Below are positions 12,156 to 25,500 of a stretch of DNA of 64,000 nucleotides, piece after piece. The position numbers and the translations under genes are program-made. Each line of letters begins with the position of its first letter. Position 1 is the stretch's first letter. A model generated the notes under the pieces. The model was not told the DNA's origin. It saw only the letters and a program-made list of their open reading frames with translations, and did no database searches. The stretch comes from Setophaga petechia (taxonomy: Eukaryota > Chordata > Aves > Passeriformes > Parulidae): assembly GCA_024362935.1 (NCBI GenBank), contig JANCRA010000019.1, forward strand, positions 15,062,501 through 15,126,500. The letters run 5' to 3'.

Positions 12156-14055
12156 TTCAGACCGGTCTTGAACTGATCTATCAATGCTGGGTGAAAGATA
12201 ATAACAGGAAAACTGACAACCAGCATTTTCATTGGCATCCCATGGACTGAAACAGGCATCTGTAGAACTGTGTGCTAATTGTTACACCTTGCTTTAAATG
12301 GATGGGATCTTAAAGCTTGGGTTGGAAACAGCTCACATAATCTCTGAACTGGCAGAGAAGGGACCCATCACACTTTTTCACATCCAAGAGACATAGACTC
12401 AATGCTTTATGTGTAGAGATCAGTGAAATCACTGAACTGTTTTTTTCTATAATAAATAGTCTCAAATAGAAGATGTGCTATGAATAATACTCTTGAGTGC
12501 AGCCTTCCAGTACCATTAATCCTTATAACCACCACAGATTTATGGGTGCTTGACTACAAGACAGAATTGGGCACTCCAGCACAAATCTGATCACAACACC
12601 ATTTACTTGCCTTTCTGAGGAGTGACTGCTTAGTTTCTGTTAATATGAATTTTTGTACATGCAACACATTTCTCACTGCATTCCAAAACCCAGTCCTGTG
12701 TTCAGTTTTCACAGAGCATCATGGCTACAGATATTTAGTAGAAGGGCTGTTATGGTAAGACCTGGGTGTTATAATGGCATAGATCAGAATTTTATTAAAA
12801 CTATAGAAAATATTTCAAACCAAGTAGAATTTTTTTTAAACTATTTTTACTTTTAAGGTTGAATTTGTGTTATCATGCAGTTGATGACCAACCTTTTCTA
12901 AATGATACTGAAAACATATAATTAAAAAAAAAACCACACCAATAACTTTGCCTCGTTAAACTACAAGTTTATGTAAAATTTACCTGACTGTAATACATTC
13001 TAATTGAAATTGAATACTTCAATACTCTGATATATAACTCAATTTTTTACAGAGTTTCTGCAATGCAAGTTTTGAAATATATCTATTGAGATTGCCTCAG
13101 TATATCTTCGGACATAGCACATCTTGAGACACAGCACTTGCTATAGAATCTGTATCACATAAATCTTGTAGAAAGCAGCACTGGAAGTTTTGCCTTCAAC
13201 AACTTAAAAGACTAAACTATTGAAAATCACCTGAGCTTTCATCGCAGAAAAAAGATTCATGGCCACTAATTATGGCTAATAAAGTTAATACATATTTACA
13301 AGCTTTGAGAGAGATTTTTTTTCAGCCTTCATTAGCTGCAAGCAGTTAAACAAAAGAGAACCTTACATTTTCCTTCTGAATTTCTTCAATTTCACCTGAA
13401 AAAATCTTGCATCTTGGATTAATAGTGGTATTTGGTCAAGTTTTGGGTACTTTCCCTGGCAACTTCATTACTTTGTGAACACAAATTAGATTCAGCTCAG
13501 TTCTCTTGGATTTGATATGTTTTTTGATATGAGATTGTGTGTTAATCTGTCAGATAAACACAGAGCTTTTGTTGGTTTGGCCAGAAAACAACATACCTAG
13601 GGCTTGATTAATGTGACATCACTGTTTCTATTTCTAAGTGATTGCTGAGGACTCAGCAAACATGTTCCTATGCTATTTCAGTCTGAAAGTGGTACAAAAC
13701 CATTTTTCATCTTAACCTAATTAGCAGTAAGTGTTGTTAACAATCTGAGATGGCTGTTCATGCTTCTAATGGGAAAAAATAATCCTTCTAATATGTTTTC
13801 AGGTCTCTTGAGTCCCGTGCAATGTGTTGCCTTCTACTATTCAATAAAGTGAAGTAGGATAATTTCCTTTTTCTGTTTGCACTCTTGGGAAGCCTGTGGG
13901 TCATGACTATATTGTATATTTGGCCCAGACCCAAGTCCATGACCTTGTCTTGAAAAACGTCTGATCCTTATGTTCCTTTGTCCAAACACTAGAGGCTTGC
14001 TACTTCCATGTTCACACAGTTTATGAAACAGCCCCAGGTTACTGAGTTCTTAGAT
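12156..14055. other. Unique AT-rich non-coding sequence
   Basis: No gene or transposon is recognised. The part around 13260-13400 has TAAT-core homeodomain-type motifs (CTAATTATGGCTAATAAAG) and reads like a possible conserved element, but conservation cannot be judged from one sequence. Confidence 0.45.
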
Positions 14056-14246
14056 TGTTAGAAGTTTTATGCAGTGGATCAGTCTGCCCAGGGAAGCAGG
14101 TGAGCCACCATTCCTGGAGGTATTCAAAGACAGGTAGATGTGGCACTTAGGATTTGGTGGTGAATTTGGCAGTGCTGGGTAAACAGTTACATGTGATAAT
14201 CTTGGAAGTCTTTTTCAACCTATGATATTCCATGATCCTCTATTCT
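14056..14246 (+). mobile_element. CR1 LINE 3' tail fragment
   Basis: CR1 3' region: CTGCCCAGGGAAGCAG, GAGCCACCATTCCTGGAGGT, ATTCAAAGACAGGTAGATGT and GATAATCTTGGAAGTCTTTT, then TTCAACCTATGATATTCCAT. It is 5'-truncated and moderately diverged. It lies about 350 bp upstream of another CR1 copy in the same orientation but repeats the same part of the element, so the two are separate insertions or a diverged duplication rather than one interrupted copy. Confidence 0.9.
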
Positions 14247-14601
14247 TCTCATCAGACAAGCCTGCCTTCACTGATTTGCAAGGCACATGTTGGTTCTTGC
14301 AGCCATAAAAGCACCGACTGGGACTGGGATGCTCCTCAATATTTCAGCTGAAACTTCACTGTCACTGAGGCGGTCTCAGGGCTACTCCTGGCCCATTTTG
14401 GAGCAATGACAACCTAATGCTGTTCAGCAAGAGTTATCTGCAGGAAACCAGTTTCGCTGGAAATGGATCCAGGGCTGCTTTTCCACATCTGTGCCGCCAG
14501 TTCCTTAACTGTTATATTTCTGTGCCTCAGCCCTTAATTTCCTCATGGTTTCCACCTGTCACCTCCTGCCCAGCCTACCTTTTCGTAGGCATTTTGACGT
14601 A
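14247..14601. other. Non-coding spacer between two CR1 copies
   Basis: I see no gene or recognisable element here. A 68-codon frame (14417-14623) runs into the next CR1 and shows no domain. Confidence 0.4.
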
Positions 14602-15122
14602 CACAACAGAGACCACATTTTGAGGGCTGTGTCCAGTTCTGGCCCCTCAGTTTGGGAAGGACATTGAGATGCTTGAGTGCATCCAGAGGAAGCAACGAGG
14701 CTGGTGAGCAGCCTGGAACACAAACCCTGTGAGGAATGACTTGGGGAGCTTGGGGGTGTTTAGCCTGGAGAAAAGGAGACTCGGAGGTCGCCTTATCACC
14801 CCCTACAACTCCCTGAAAGGTGATTGTAGCCAGGTGGGGGTTGGTCTCTTTCTCCAAGCAGCAGCAGACAGAACCAGAGGACACAGTCTCAAGGTGCACC
14901 AAGGGTTCAATATTAGGAAAAAGTTTTTCACAGAAAGAGTGATAAAGTACTGGAATGGTCTGCCTGGAGAAGTGGTGGAGCCACCATCCTGGATGTGTTT
15001 AAAAAAGACTGGATATGATACTTGATGCCATGGTTTAGTTGAAGTCTTAGGGCATGGGTTGGACTCGATGATCTTGAAGATCTCTTCCAATCTAGTCATT
15101 CTGTGAATTGAATTCTGTGAAT
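14602..15122 (+). mobile_element. CR1 LINE 3' fragment, including the C-terminal end of ORF2
   Basis: The translation at 14729-15025 contains GVFSLEKRRLGG, DLGSLG, HSLKVHQGFNIRKKFFTE and YWNGLPGEVVEPPSW, the conserved C-terminal end of CR1 ORF2. Upstream, CTGTGTCCAGTTCTGGCCCC is the usual coding block. The 3' UTR contains GGTTGGACTCGATGATCTTG and TCTTCCAATCTAGTC and ends in two tail units ending GTGAATTG. The ORF stays open for about 98 codons from 14729, but the catalytic core is absent, so it encodes nothing functional. The 3' end is intact and the 5' end is truncated. Confidence 0.93.
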
Positions 15123-17310
15123 TGATCTGATTGTTCACAGCACTTTTTGATACTGCTTCAATTGTGATTGCAGGAAACAGTACAACTTGCTCATGGGAGG
15201 TTGAAGAGGTTCATGATTTGGTCAGGGAAAAAGTGTGTAGATTCAGGCCCACAGAAACAAAGAAACATAGTACACAAATGAAGAAATATTAGAACAAGCT
15301 CTGAAACTTGACATTCGACATTGTATATACGTCAAGATAGTATATCATGAATATCAATTGCTTGAATAAAGCATTGGAAAATAATTGGAATTTGCTGATT
15401 AAATTTTTACATTACTTTGTGTGAGTGACACAGATTTTGCTTTCCAAGTCTGGCTGTGGAATATTACCCCATCACCATTCACTTGATTGGAAATTGAGTG
15501 GTTTCATTCCATGATTTTGACAATGTAAAACCTGATTTCATTATTTCTCAATTTATAGGTACACAGAACTTATAAAATGGACTTATGAAACTAAGAATAA
15601 CACACCTGGTTTGGACTGGACCTTCTGACAACTCAACAAGATTTGCCATGGGACTCATAAAACAAGATGGATTCCTATGGATGGAGTCAAGTGGAAGATT
15701 TAATCCAGGAAGTATCCTTACCCCATGAGAAGCCAACCTTTATATTGTCTCTCTTTGGCATGATATTTAGAGTGATGTTTTCTTCTTTCTTGTAGGAATG
15801 ATTGAAATATAGAAAGAGTTTCCAGTGTTGACCTTGGATAGCTCTGAATGCCAGTTCCTAGTTTTATGGCAGGGTCTACTGAAAGAAGAGAAAGGAGTCT
15901 AAAAGACCATTAAACTTCTCATTGCCTACTCTTAACCCCCACTACCTCTAGAACACTACTTAGTAAAAATCCAGAAGGTGGCATTAATTATTCAACTTTT
16001 TGTTTTGTGATCCATACAACACTCAGACATATGAGGCATAAATAGAGAGCTGAGCAATTCAGATTAAATAGCAACATAAAGCTTTTACTTTTGCACATGC
16101 CAGTGGATCACTTCAAAGTAATTTAAGGTTCACTTCAATATTTTTGACAGGATTTATCATATTGTTTAATTCAATCATAGTAACAAAACTAATGCTTAAT
16201 CACCACACACAGAACACGGCAGCAGTTGCATTGTACCTTGTTCCAGAACAAAGACTTATATATACAAAATAGAAACCACATTTCTAACTTTTAGACAAAA
16301 ATCTGTTGTTTTTCAACACTATCCTAAAGTTTTAACCATCGAGGCACCTTGACTGGTGATCAGTATGTCTATATTTCTTAGAGCTGTTTTGACATAATAG
16401 TATGTTTCAGCAAATTACAGTTTCACTGAATAAGTTTCAAAGTTAGAAGTATTTTACTAAAGTTCATGACTTTTAAAAGTAATCTTATTGTGAGGGGAAA
16501 AATGAAGTGATAAATTCTCCAGCATTGTAAGTGCTGGTAAATCAGGCATAAGGGGGATTTGAACTGGAATCTTTGGACAGTGTCCCAACCATCACCTCCC
16601 ATTGTAATAACGAAGTAGGAATTTATGTGTCAGTTTAAAAAGTGATAATTCAACACCATTCCAGTGATGGAAAATAAATTGGAAAGCTTTTGTTTGCATG
16701 CCAGTGTAGTACAAAATGCATTCAAGTTCCACAGAAGGTTTTCACAAAATGAAACCACTGTTCTTTGGTCAAGTCTGATATTTTAACACATTTTTTTGCT
16801 CATGGGAAAACTGGCATAGTACTTTTAAAGGATATTCAATATGTCACTTGTTCATAAAGAGCATGGGGATAAATCTACCTACAATGGTAATGACACAGCT
16901 CAGGAGTGAATACAATTTTTCATTTGCAAAGTCTTGGGATATAGGTTATTGTGCTCCATAGGTGCAGCTCCTTGAGTAAGCAGCAAACCTGCACTACAAG
17001 GGGCTTAGTCCATTTGCACAGAGACTGCTGGTAAACTCATAGCTTTCTGCTAAATTAGTTATTTGGAAACCATTTGCTGCAGGGTCTGTTCTTTGCCACT
17101 GCCGTTCAATCTCCCAGGAGACACAGTGTGATACTTTTACTTGTAAGAGGCTCTTCTGGTCCTCTTATTTTGCTTTCTCCCACTTATAGAAGGTTTTGCT
17201 TTAGAAAACAGCATCTACTGGTTTCATCCCAGCACCACAGAACTGAGTTTTACTAGGTCAGTAGTTTCTCCTGCTGTGTAAAGCTATAGGGCCAAATCAT
17301 AACAAAAAAA
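15123..17310. other. Unique AT-rich non-coding sequence
   Basis: No gene, RNA or transposon is recognised in about 2.2 kb. The frames here are at most 62 codons and unremarkable. Confidence 0.5.
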
Positions 17311-17368
17311 AACCAACCCAACCCAACCCAACTCAAACCAAACCAAACCAAACCAAACCAAACCAAAT
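17311..17368. repeat. (CCAAC)n/(CCAAA)n microsatellite
   Basis: A short CCAAC/CCCAA block is followed by seven CCAAA pentamers, preceded by an A run. It is the same pentamer family as the tract at 5806-5850. The mixed units suggest one core spread into a degenerate flank. Confidence 0.95.
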
Positions 17369-18049
17369 GACCAAACAAAAAAACATGGAGCTTAACATAG
17401 CAAAAGAAATTATCCTAGTCTATGTGTAGTAAATGGCATATGTCTTCCTCAATGAATTTCTAAGGCAACCTCAAACTTCTGTCTTCATCCAAAATTCCAA
17501 AAACACAGGGGAAAAGTTTTCTCTGCCATTATTTTTATCTTTGGTTGCTTTTAGAATTCTACATATGTGTTTTTCCCTTGAACAGTGAATACTTTCCATG
17601 GCTGCTCCTAAGGTGGCCGCTAGATGAACACACATTCCTGTATGGCCCTGTTCAGTAACAACTGTGTTGTTCTTTCAAAATTTCAGTGCAGTCTAATGAG
17701 ACTTAAATTTTAAAATTTTTGAAGAGTTTAGAAATATTTTACTTGACACTCAAGTGGCAAAACAAAGCAGAGTGGTTGCAGTGTACTTCATGCAGGAGCT
17801 GTGTGGTCAGAGGAAACTTATTTGTTGTGAACAACAATATTCTACAAAGGAAAAAATGTAACAAAAGGAAAAAAAAAGAAAAAGAAATGAAACGGTGCAG
17901 GAACATTTAAAACCTGCCTTGGTTTTTATTTTAAATTTGTTTTCAGCAAACTCTTCTTTCAGGATTTCATTCTACTCCCTACATGGTTTATATAGGTAGG
18001 AGACTGGCTGCTCTCAATAAATCTACTCCTGAATGAACATGTTTTGCCC
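17369..18049. other. Unique non-coding sequence
   Basis: No gene is recognised. A lysine-rich frame at 17719-17910 comes from a GAAAA-type purine run and is not a convincing gene. Confidence 0.45.
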
Positions 18050-18464
18050 CTGACTGAGCTGAGGAAAGCCTGAGATAATTGGGTTTGCTCAGTTTAGAAA
18101 AGAGAAAGCTTTGGGGTGACCTAATTGCAGCTTTCCAGTACTTAAAGAGGACATAAAAAAGAGGGAGAGACTTTTAATAAGAGCATGTAGTTATGACCAG
18201 GGGCAATGGCTTTAATCTGAAAGAAGTTTAGTTTAGATCAGATATCAGGAAAAAAATCTGTGAGGTGATGAGGCGCTGGAACAGGATGCCCAGAGAAGCC
18301 GTGGATGGGTCATCCCTGGAGCTGTTCAAGGCCAGGCTGGATGGGGCTCTGAGCATCCTGATCTAGTTGCAGGTGTCCCTACCCGTGACAGGGATGTTGG
18401 AACTAGATGACCTTCAATATCCCCTTCCAACTCAAACCGTTCTATGATTCTGTCATTCTATGCT
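18050..18464 (+). mobile_element. CR1 LINE 3' fragment
   Basis: Plus-strand CR1: ORF2 C-terminal remnant (GTTTGCTCAGTTTAGAAAAG, GGGGTGACCTAATTGCAGCT), then the UTR blocks TGAGGCGCTGGAACAGGATG, CTGGAGCTGTTCAAGGCCAG, TGGATGGGGCTCTGAGCATC, GGTGTCCCTACCCGTGACAG and CTTCCAACTCAAACCG, ending with the octamer tail TCTATGATTCTGTCATTCTA. It is 5'-truncated and has lost its reading frame. Confidence 0.93.
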
Positions 18465-21400
18465 GTTAAGGGGAAAATGGTCCCTAAGGAAACCTGTGGA
18501 GTGCACACACAGTACAACTAAGGTGTAAAACCTCTGTTCAGAGTTTACCTTCTCATAACTGTGTCCTGTCTGATGTTGACAGGAAAAATCCCTCGTAAGC
18601 AGCCACAAGAGGGAGCAGGTACGGTGCTGTGAAAACACAGGCAGCTGGTCTGTAGAGTAGAGGGTTCTCTTGAATTCCCTTTCAAAGAAAAGTAGGTTAC
18701 CAGTCTCTCCAATAAACCCTCATGACAAATATCTGCTCTTACATCTTCCCTGCTTTTCTTTCTGCATGGAATAGCTCTTTATTTGAGATAAAATGGCTAT
18801 TTCCTATTTTTTCTTTAAAATTCTTCCTGGAAGTAGAATTATTGTCTTTGAAACAGTTTCTCTGTTCTGATAAAACAAGATGGAGTTCTCCTTGCTGATT
18901 AATGTGTTTTCTATGGTGGTAATGAAGGCAGTGAGCAATATGTCACTGGATAGTAAAAAAACCCCAAAACTTGAGAGAAAAAAAGAAATATTCATTTCTA
19001 GTGTTGGTTGGAATATATATTCCACATGGATTAAAAAACCCCAATATTTAGAGCTACAATTTCATGAATTCATTTATTTATAGAAAATAAACAGAAGCTC
19101 ATTATTTAGTTTTATTTTTAGGTTTGTTTTTCTAGGCATAAGTAATACAAGTGTTTTAGTGGCTTGTCTTCCACATTTTCTCTGAAATAAGGGCATCCCA
19201 CAGCAAAAACTCAGAGTTGACCTCATGAAAAGTTACAAAGTAACAGAAGTAGGCTTGACAGAAAACTACATGAAAAAATTCAAGGGTATTATGGAAGGAA
19301 ATTCAGAAATAAAGCTGGTTTCCTCCATGTTCTCACTGTACTCTCACTGAAGTATTTATGTGTTTAATACTGAAGGGTTAAGTGGAGCCCTGACAGAAGA
19401 GCTGCTAAAGCAATCTCCTGCATATGCAGCACAGCTCACAAGCACACAAACCCCGCTCGCTGCTGCAGCACAGGAGGGGACTCAGGGGCACACGTGCATT
19501 GGTACAGGGCCAGGGGAGAGCTCATGTTATGATTTACTTCAAGACCAAATCTTTACAAAGCTGTTAGTATCATTTGTGTACATATTATAGCACTTCTATA
19601 CTGTCTGTCATACCAATCAGTTTCAAATACTTTACAGGTGTCTGCGTGTAAGGTTTATGAAGAAATTATGAATAATACTTTTGTTGAGATTACACTGTGT
19701 CACTGAATGACGAAGTGTAGGATAGCCATGAGACCACAACCTCACTCCATGTCAAAGGCTTGATTTAGCAAAGCAGTTAGTGACACTTTCCAGGTACTTA
19801 AATTGTAGTTCTTTCTCTTAGAACAGATGAACATGAAAATGGTTTGTTTAGTTCAAAAATACTGATGAAAACAAACAAAATTAGGCTTTACTTTCATGAC
19901 TTCTATGATTTATCAGTCTAAGCATCTAAATTCTTTACCAAAACTGTTGCAAAAAAAAAAAAACCTGGTTCTAGTAAAGTCTATGAATAAATTCAACTGA
20001 TTCAGTTTCTTTCAGTAACTGCCATGAAGAGGAAGCTAAAGCTCCATAATATGGAAAACCCAAAACCCAGAAATTAATTTGCTAGACTTGCTAACAAGAC
20101 TCACTTTCATATTAGTGTTAACTATCTCAGTGCACTGCTGTAAGCAGATGCTACTTAACATCTGAACATCAGTACTGCAGAGGCTTTCAAACTTGAAGTT
20201 CTTGTTTCTTTATATAATTTCTAGAAGTGACCAGGCTATTCTCACCTGCCCATCTAACCTAATGTAAACTCACTGCTAATATTTTCTTTTCACTGAAGAC
20301 ATTTTTATGGCCTCTTGATGATCACTTTTTGATTTGGCCTTAAAACTGATCCTGCCATCCAGAAACCTTGAATTACCAACAAAAAAAATACTAACAGTAA
20401 CACCAAAGTATTATGAACAATTTCAAGTTGTTTAAATTTTATCTCTTTAAGATGTATGATGAAATTTTCTAAGAGACTTTGCTCTGCCCAGAGCTGCACA
20501 TAAGAGTATCATGTGCAAATCTGTAAACAAAGTAAATTCATGAGTGGCTTCATAAATGCCATCGATTTTGTGTATTCCTTTTCACATGTGAAAAATGGGT
20601 TACAAATTGTATGAGTCCAAAGTGGGCAAAACATTTCTATTCTGATTCATTTACATTTTATGTTCCCTTTGGACAGGCACAAAAAAGCAAAGGAAAGGTG
20701 GCACTCACTCTCTGCCCTGAGCCAATTTATTCTCATTATAGAAATCCTCCAAGAGAGGGAAATATTATGTGCCATGTGGGGGAATATGTAGAAAGAGAGC
20801 ACCTTACATAAAGAAATGAGTATCAGAATCATCTCTAACTGTCCTCTGGTTGACTATAGAAACGGCCCTGTTGCCCTGCTGCTGTTATATATTTTTTATG
20901 TATGTTATTGTCAGTCAGGAAAAAGATAATACTGAGTACTCTGAGGTACTAGAATTACTTTCTGAGCATTTCACATAGATTTTGTTGCTATTTGTTTTTA
21001 TTCTGAATTTCCTGTTCAATTTAGTGCTTTGGCATCTTAGTGCATCGAACCCTGGGGTGCCTCCAGGCTATATCCTTAGCCCATTCTGCACAAGAAATTA
21101 AATGAAATGAAGAAAATGATTGCTCTCAGCCAGCTTGTGCTATCTGGGAAATGGGATTTCCACTACCCCGCTGGTATGAAAGATGAAAACAAAAGGTTGA
21201 CCAATATGAAAGCTAAAGCTTGAATATATTTTCAGCTCAACTCTTTCTGTGGAACAAAATGTTCTTTCAGAATTTCTTCTACATATTGACTTATCTGAGT
21301 AAACAGCCCTTAGTTAATAATGCAGAACACATGGTCCTGTTTTGATAAGCACATCCCCAGGGATTTATGCCATTCAGTTTGAACAGAGCTACTAGTCATA

Positions 21401-22496
21401 TATTTTTTGTACCAAAACCTGGGCAGCTCATGTTAATTTATGGTCAACAAAGACTTTTTGAGTCCTTTGCTAATCACTACTGAAATGAAATGTGAAGTAC
21501 AGTGATTTTAAGGGCTCTATGAGGCCTACCCTATCAGATAATGTTTAAAACTGTCATTCAGGTTTGGAGATGGAAATAAGAAAGTCAGAACAATGCTCTG
21601 GATCTCATTTGGGTAAAAAGGGCAGAGTGCATTGGGTCCATTTCAATTTCATGCTCCTTAGTACCAAGATGCTTATCAGAATGTCTTAGCCTGGAGATGG
21701 GAGTTGTATTTTCTTTGGAAACAGAAGGAAATGTTAGTTATACAACACTTCCTGGGCTAGCTAAAAAGTGGAGATAAAGGGTGTGGCTGCCATAAAATAG
21801 CCCAATTCTATTTAAAGTGAAGTAACATGCAGTAACTAGTAAAATAGGCTGTGGCTAATTCAGTCCATTACAGGATTCTGCCTGAAATCATCCAAGATTT
21901 CACAGCTGATGGACAGTGCACCTGATTCAGTGCCACTGTGTCATTGCAAATCATTGCCTTAGAAATGTGATTAAAGGATGCCTATTTTTCACACACAGAG
22001 GAAAAAATTCTAGTAGAAAGTGCTAGAGGTGAAGCATTTAAAGTGAAAAAATATTCACATTGCTGTTGCAACTGAAAACTCTTAAAGAAAACACATTTAC
22101 TATATCAGAAATAATCAACATACTGCTGCATGTTCCAATACAAACTGTGTTTTATTGCTGTGAGCTTTTGTCTAAGTGACACTGAGCAAAATAGAAATAC
22201 AAATCCCTTTAGCTTAACTCCTGGTTATGAGAATAACTTTTCTTTTTCTCTGATAAATGGGAAGCAAAAAAACATGAGCTGGTGATGAAATGGAATGAAT
22301 AGGAGAAGGAAAGGTGTCAATTTAAAAATAAAAATAAAAGTGGGACCATGTGGAGAGTGGCAACAGCAATAATTATTTGTATAACAGAGCTTATCTATCT
22401 TGCTGTGCAGGAATACAAGGTTTCAGAATCTTTCTGTTAAAAGAGAAGTTCTTCCATAATTCTCACTTTAATACTTTAACGGTCATCACTGCAGCG
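18465..22496. other. Unique AT-rich non-coding sequence
   Basis: About 4 kb with no recognisable gene or transposon. A slightly GC-richer stretch near 19380-19530 has a 76-codon frame but no domain. A run of 13 A lies near 19954. All frames look like chance. Confidence 0.5.
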
Positions 22497-22524
22497 TCCC
22501 CCCCTCCCTCCCCTTCCCCCTCCC
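22497..22524. repeat. 28-nt pure pyrimidine, C-rich tract
   Basis: Every base from 22497 to 22524 is C or T, mostly C runs separated by single or paired T. Such tracts can form triplex or i-motif structures and are prone to sequencing error. Confidence 0.9.
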
Positions 22525-25500
22525 AAAAAACCATTCTGGTCCATATACCCCTATTTTTTCCCAAATATTAGGTATTATTATTATTTATTTTCCCTTCCTC
22601 ATAATGATTAATAATGTTCTTCAAAGAAAAGTTCCATGGAAATCAGTGGACATAATTCTAATGTACTTGCTTGACTTCATCTGGGAAAATAAATTGCAAA
22701 TCAACATCAGGGAAAAATCAGAATACTATGTTATCTTCAGATTTTTATTTGCTGCAAGCTGTAATTGCACAGTCTGTCTCTTTTTTACTCACCAAAATTT
22801 GAACCATTTTTCTTCTGTAGTTTGGGGATATGATAAGTCCATCTAAGCTCTGACAGAACAAATGCATTTTCAATCTGCAGATAATTTCTAGGATAAAAAT
22901 TAGAACCTATTCTTAAGCTGCAGATTTTTACAACTGAACTAATTTAGAAGCAATTTGGGTGTAAAATACATCATATTACTTCTGTTGGGAAAATAAATGA
23001 ACTCTTATTATTGTAACATTAACAGTAACCAAAGAAGTTCAAAATAATGTTAAGGACATTTCAGTTGAAGAATTCAAATTTTCACCCTAACCCTGTAATT
23101 CCTGTTTCACAGCAGTTTTAATAAACAGTTTTCTTCCTTATACTGTGCTCTCCTGTACCTACTGTGAGAGACAATAGACATCTGGGACAGAAATGAACAC
23201 TAAGCTGCGGGTCAGCTTGTATATGCTGATTCTTAGGATTATAACAAGAACTATTCCTGAATTTCAGATTGAAATACCCACTGAGATCTCATAAAGAACT
23301 ATTTAAAGCCTCCACAATAACTTTGCAACAAAAAGGTCAAATAAGAATTGCAAGCAGAGAAGCTGCTGGAGATCAGCAATGAGATTGACAGTAAGGAAAC
23401 TGAAACAAGCCAGAGACAACAAGCGTGTTATCAGCCTCCCATCTACTCTGAGAGATTTGATAACAACTTTTAAGGTCCTCTGGCTGGCATGCAACTCTGC
23501 TCCTTGACATCTATAGGCTTTATACGTTTAGATGATTCAAGGTTAAAGCAAACATTCTGCCAAGAAAATACATTTTCTGCTGGTTTCGGTTATCATAATT
23601 ACTATTAATTGATAATGTGTCATGTTCCATGGACTCTGTTCACAGAAGCACCCCAAAGCCAGATTTGGCCAAACCCCCAGATCTTTCAGGAGGTGTGCAG
23701 CCTCCTTACTCCATTCACCTGCCTGCTGCTGAAGTGTTGTGCACTGAGGGACCCAGCCCTGCGCTGTCTCTCTGCAGGCACTGCACTGTCCCTTTCTGCT
23801 GCTTTCATTCAGTGGTAGCTGACATATGACACAGACAGATTCATACATATGCAAGGCTAAATAAAGACCAGATGGTCTTTGCAAACTCTGTCTAAAGGAG
23901 AGCAAGAAGTTCCTGTGAGGTATTTGAGAGGTGTACAGTACCCAGATGAGACAGACATCATGTTTAAGAAGTGTGTGGTGTGGTGCTCCACCCGTTCCCT
24001 GTGAAGATAAAAACTCTTCTTAGGAGCAATGCAAGGTTTTTTCTAGGAGAGAACTAAGAGCTGCTAGAGCTGGAATGACTAAAAATCATACTTAATGAAT
24101 AAAAGGGTGCCACAAAAACAAAATATTAATCTTGACTTCTGAGCTATAATTGCTGTATTTCCATGCTTACATGCAGACAATGAATGCAGATTCAGCTAAA
24201 GCCTTAGATTAGAGGTAAATTTTCTTTCATCAGTTTTAATTCCCTTAATTAACTAATTTAATATGTATTTGTGCAGTTTCTGCTATCCTACCCAGAATAT
24301 CTTTATGTGGATGACCATATTGCTCTTAACTTATTAAGATGCAAAACTAAGCAAGACTTTTAACTTCAGGGGCCATAGGGAAACACATAGGTCATGATAT
24401 TTCTTGAAATAAGCATAAAAAAAGCAAATTCATTTTGATTTTATTCAGGATGTACTTTGGAGTGTTAGCAGTAGCTTTAGTAACTCAGGATATCAAACAT
24501 TTATTTTTGATTTTCTATTAGTACAACATGCAAAAGTTTAAAGAAGGGAAAATTTTTTGCAGTTCATGTGAAATCTTAAACAGCAAAGCCCCTTTCAAAA
24601 GCAACTACTGCTAATGCAATTTTACCAGAAGCCAGTAGGCTATGCTCATGCTCTGATTTTCCAGCTGAGACACACCTGGTCATCATTCACTCTCCATGCA
24701 AACAGAGGGGCCGCTTTGTTTCAGTGATTCACACAGTTCTGTAGAGCTTATCTCCACAATATGAAACGCTTACTTGTTCCAGAGAACACATTTCATAACA
24801 TTTATTTCTAACACAATTCCCATAATCTATTTTTGTAGAGACAGTGACTGGAAAGTACCGTGTCCTGCCTATTATAATAGACATAATTATTGCTGGGGTA
24901 CTAAAAGCAAGCTGGCTTCCTCACTTCCAATTGTCCAAGCAAGCAAATTCTCCTTGGCCAAGATAATTAAGTTGTCTGTCAGCTTTATCACCTCAGTGAC
25001 AGGCTCTTCTCATTTTAGCTGGTGTTTTTTAGGCTAGGTAGGAATTTCAAAGAACAGAAGCCTTGCAAGCCAGCATAGAACATAATTTATATCTGTGTCA
25101 TTTTCTGAAAAAGTCTTAATCAATTTTACTGTAAGATCATCGGTGCATGGGATCTTTCAAGAAAATTAAGATGATTCAGCTAAGGATTTTTTTTTCATGT
25201 GCATGTGATTAAACAATTTAAATATCATGGGAATCAATTCAAGTGTGAAGTAGCTAGAAGCGGGAATGGTCAAAGGACACTACCGCTGTGAGCATGCATC
25301 TGTGTAGTTTTAATACCCTCTAATTGACTTCACAATAGCAAGCAATGTATTCTAATTTTCCTTACTGTTTCCTTACTTTCCTTAATGGTAAGAAACTCAG
25401 ATTCATACCTATGAATGTGTGTGTCAAATTTCCTTTACAAGTTTTTATTCTTGTGCAGTAAGCTTTCAGATGAGAAGTGTCCTGAAGGAGGAATCAATTC

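Noticed and set aside
14543..15138. Minus-strand frames of 119 and 111 codons
   Set aside because: They are shadows of a plus-strand CR1 fragment.
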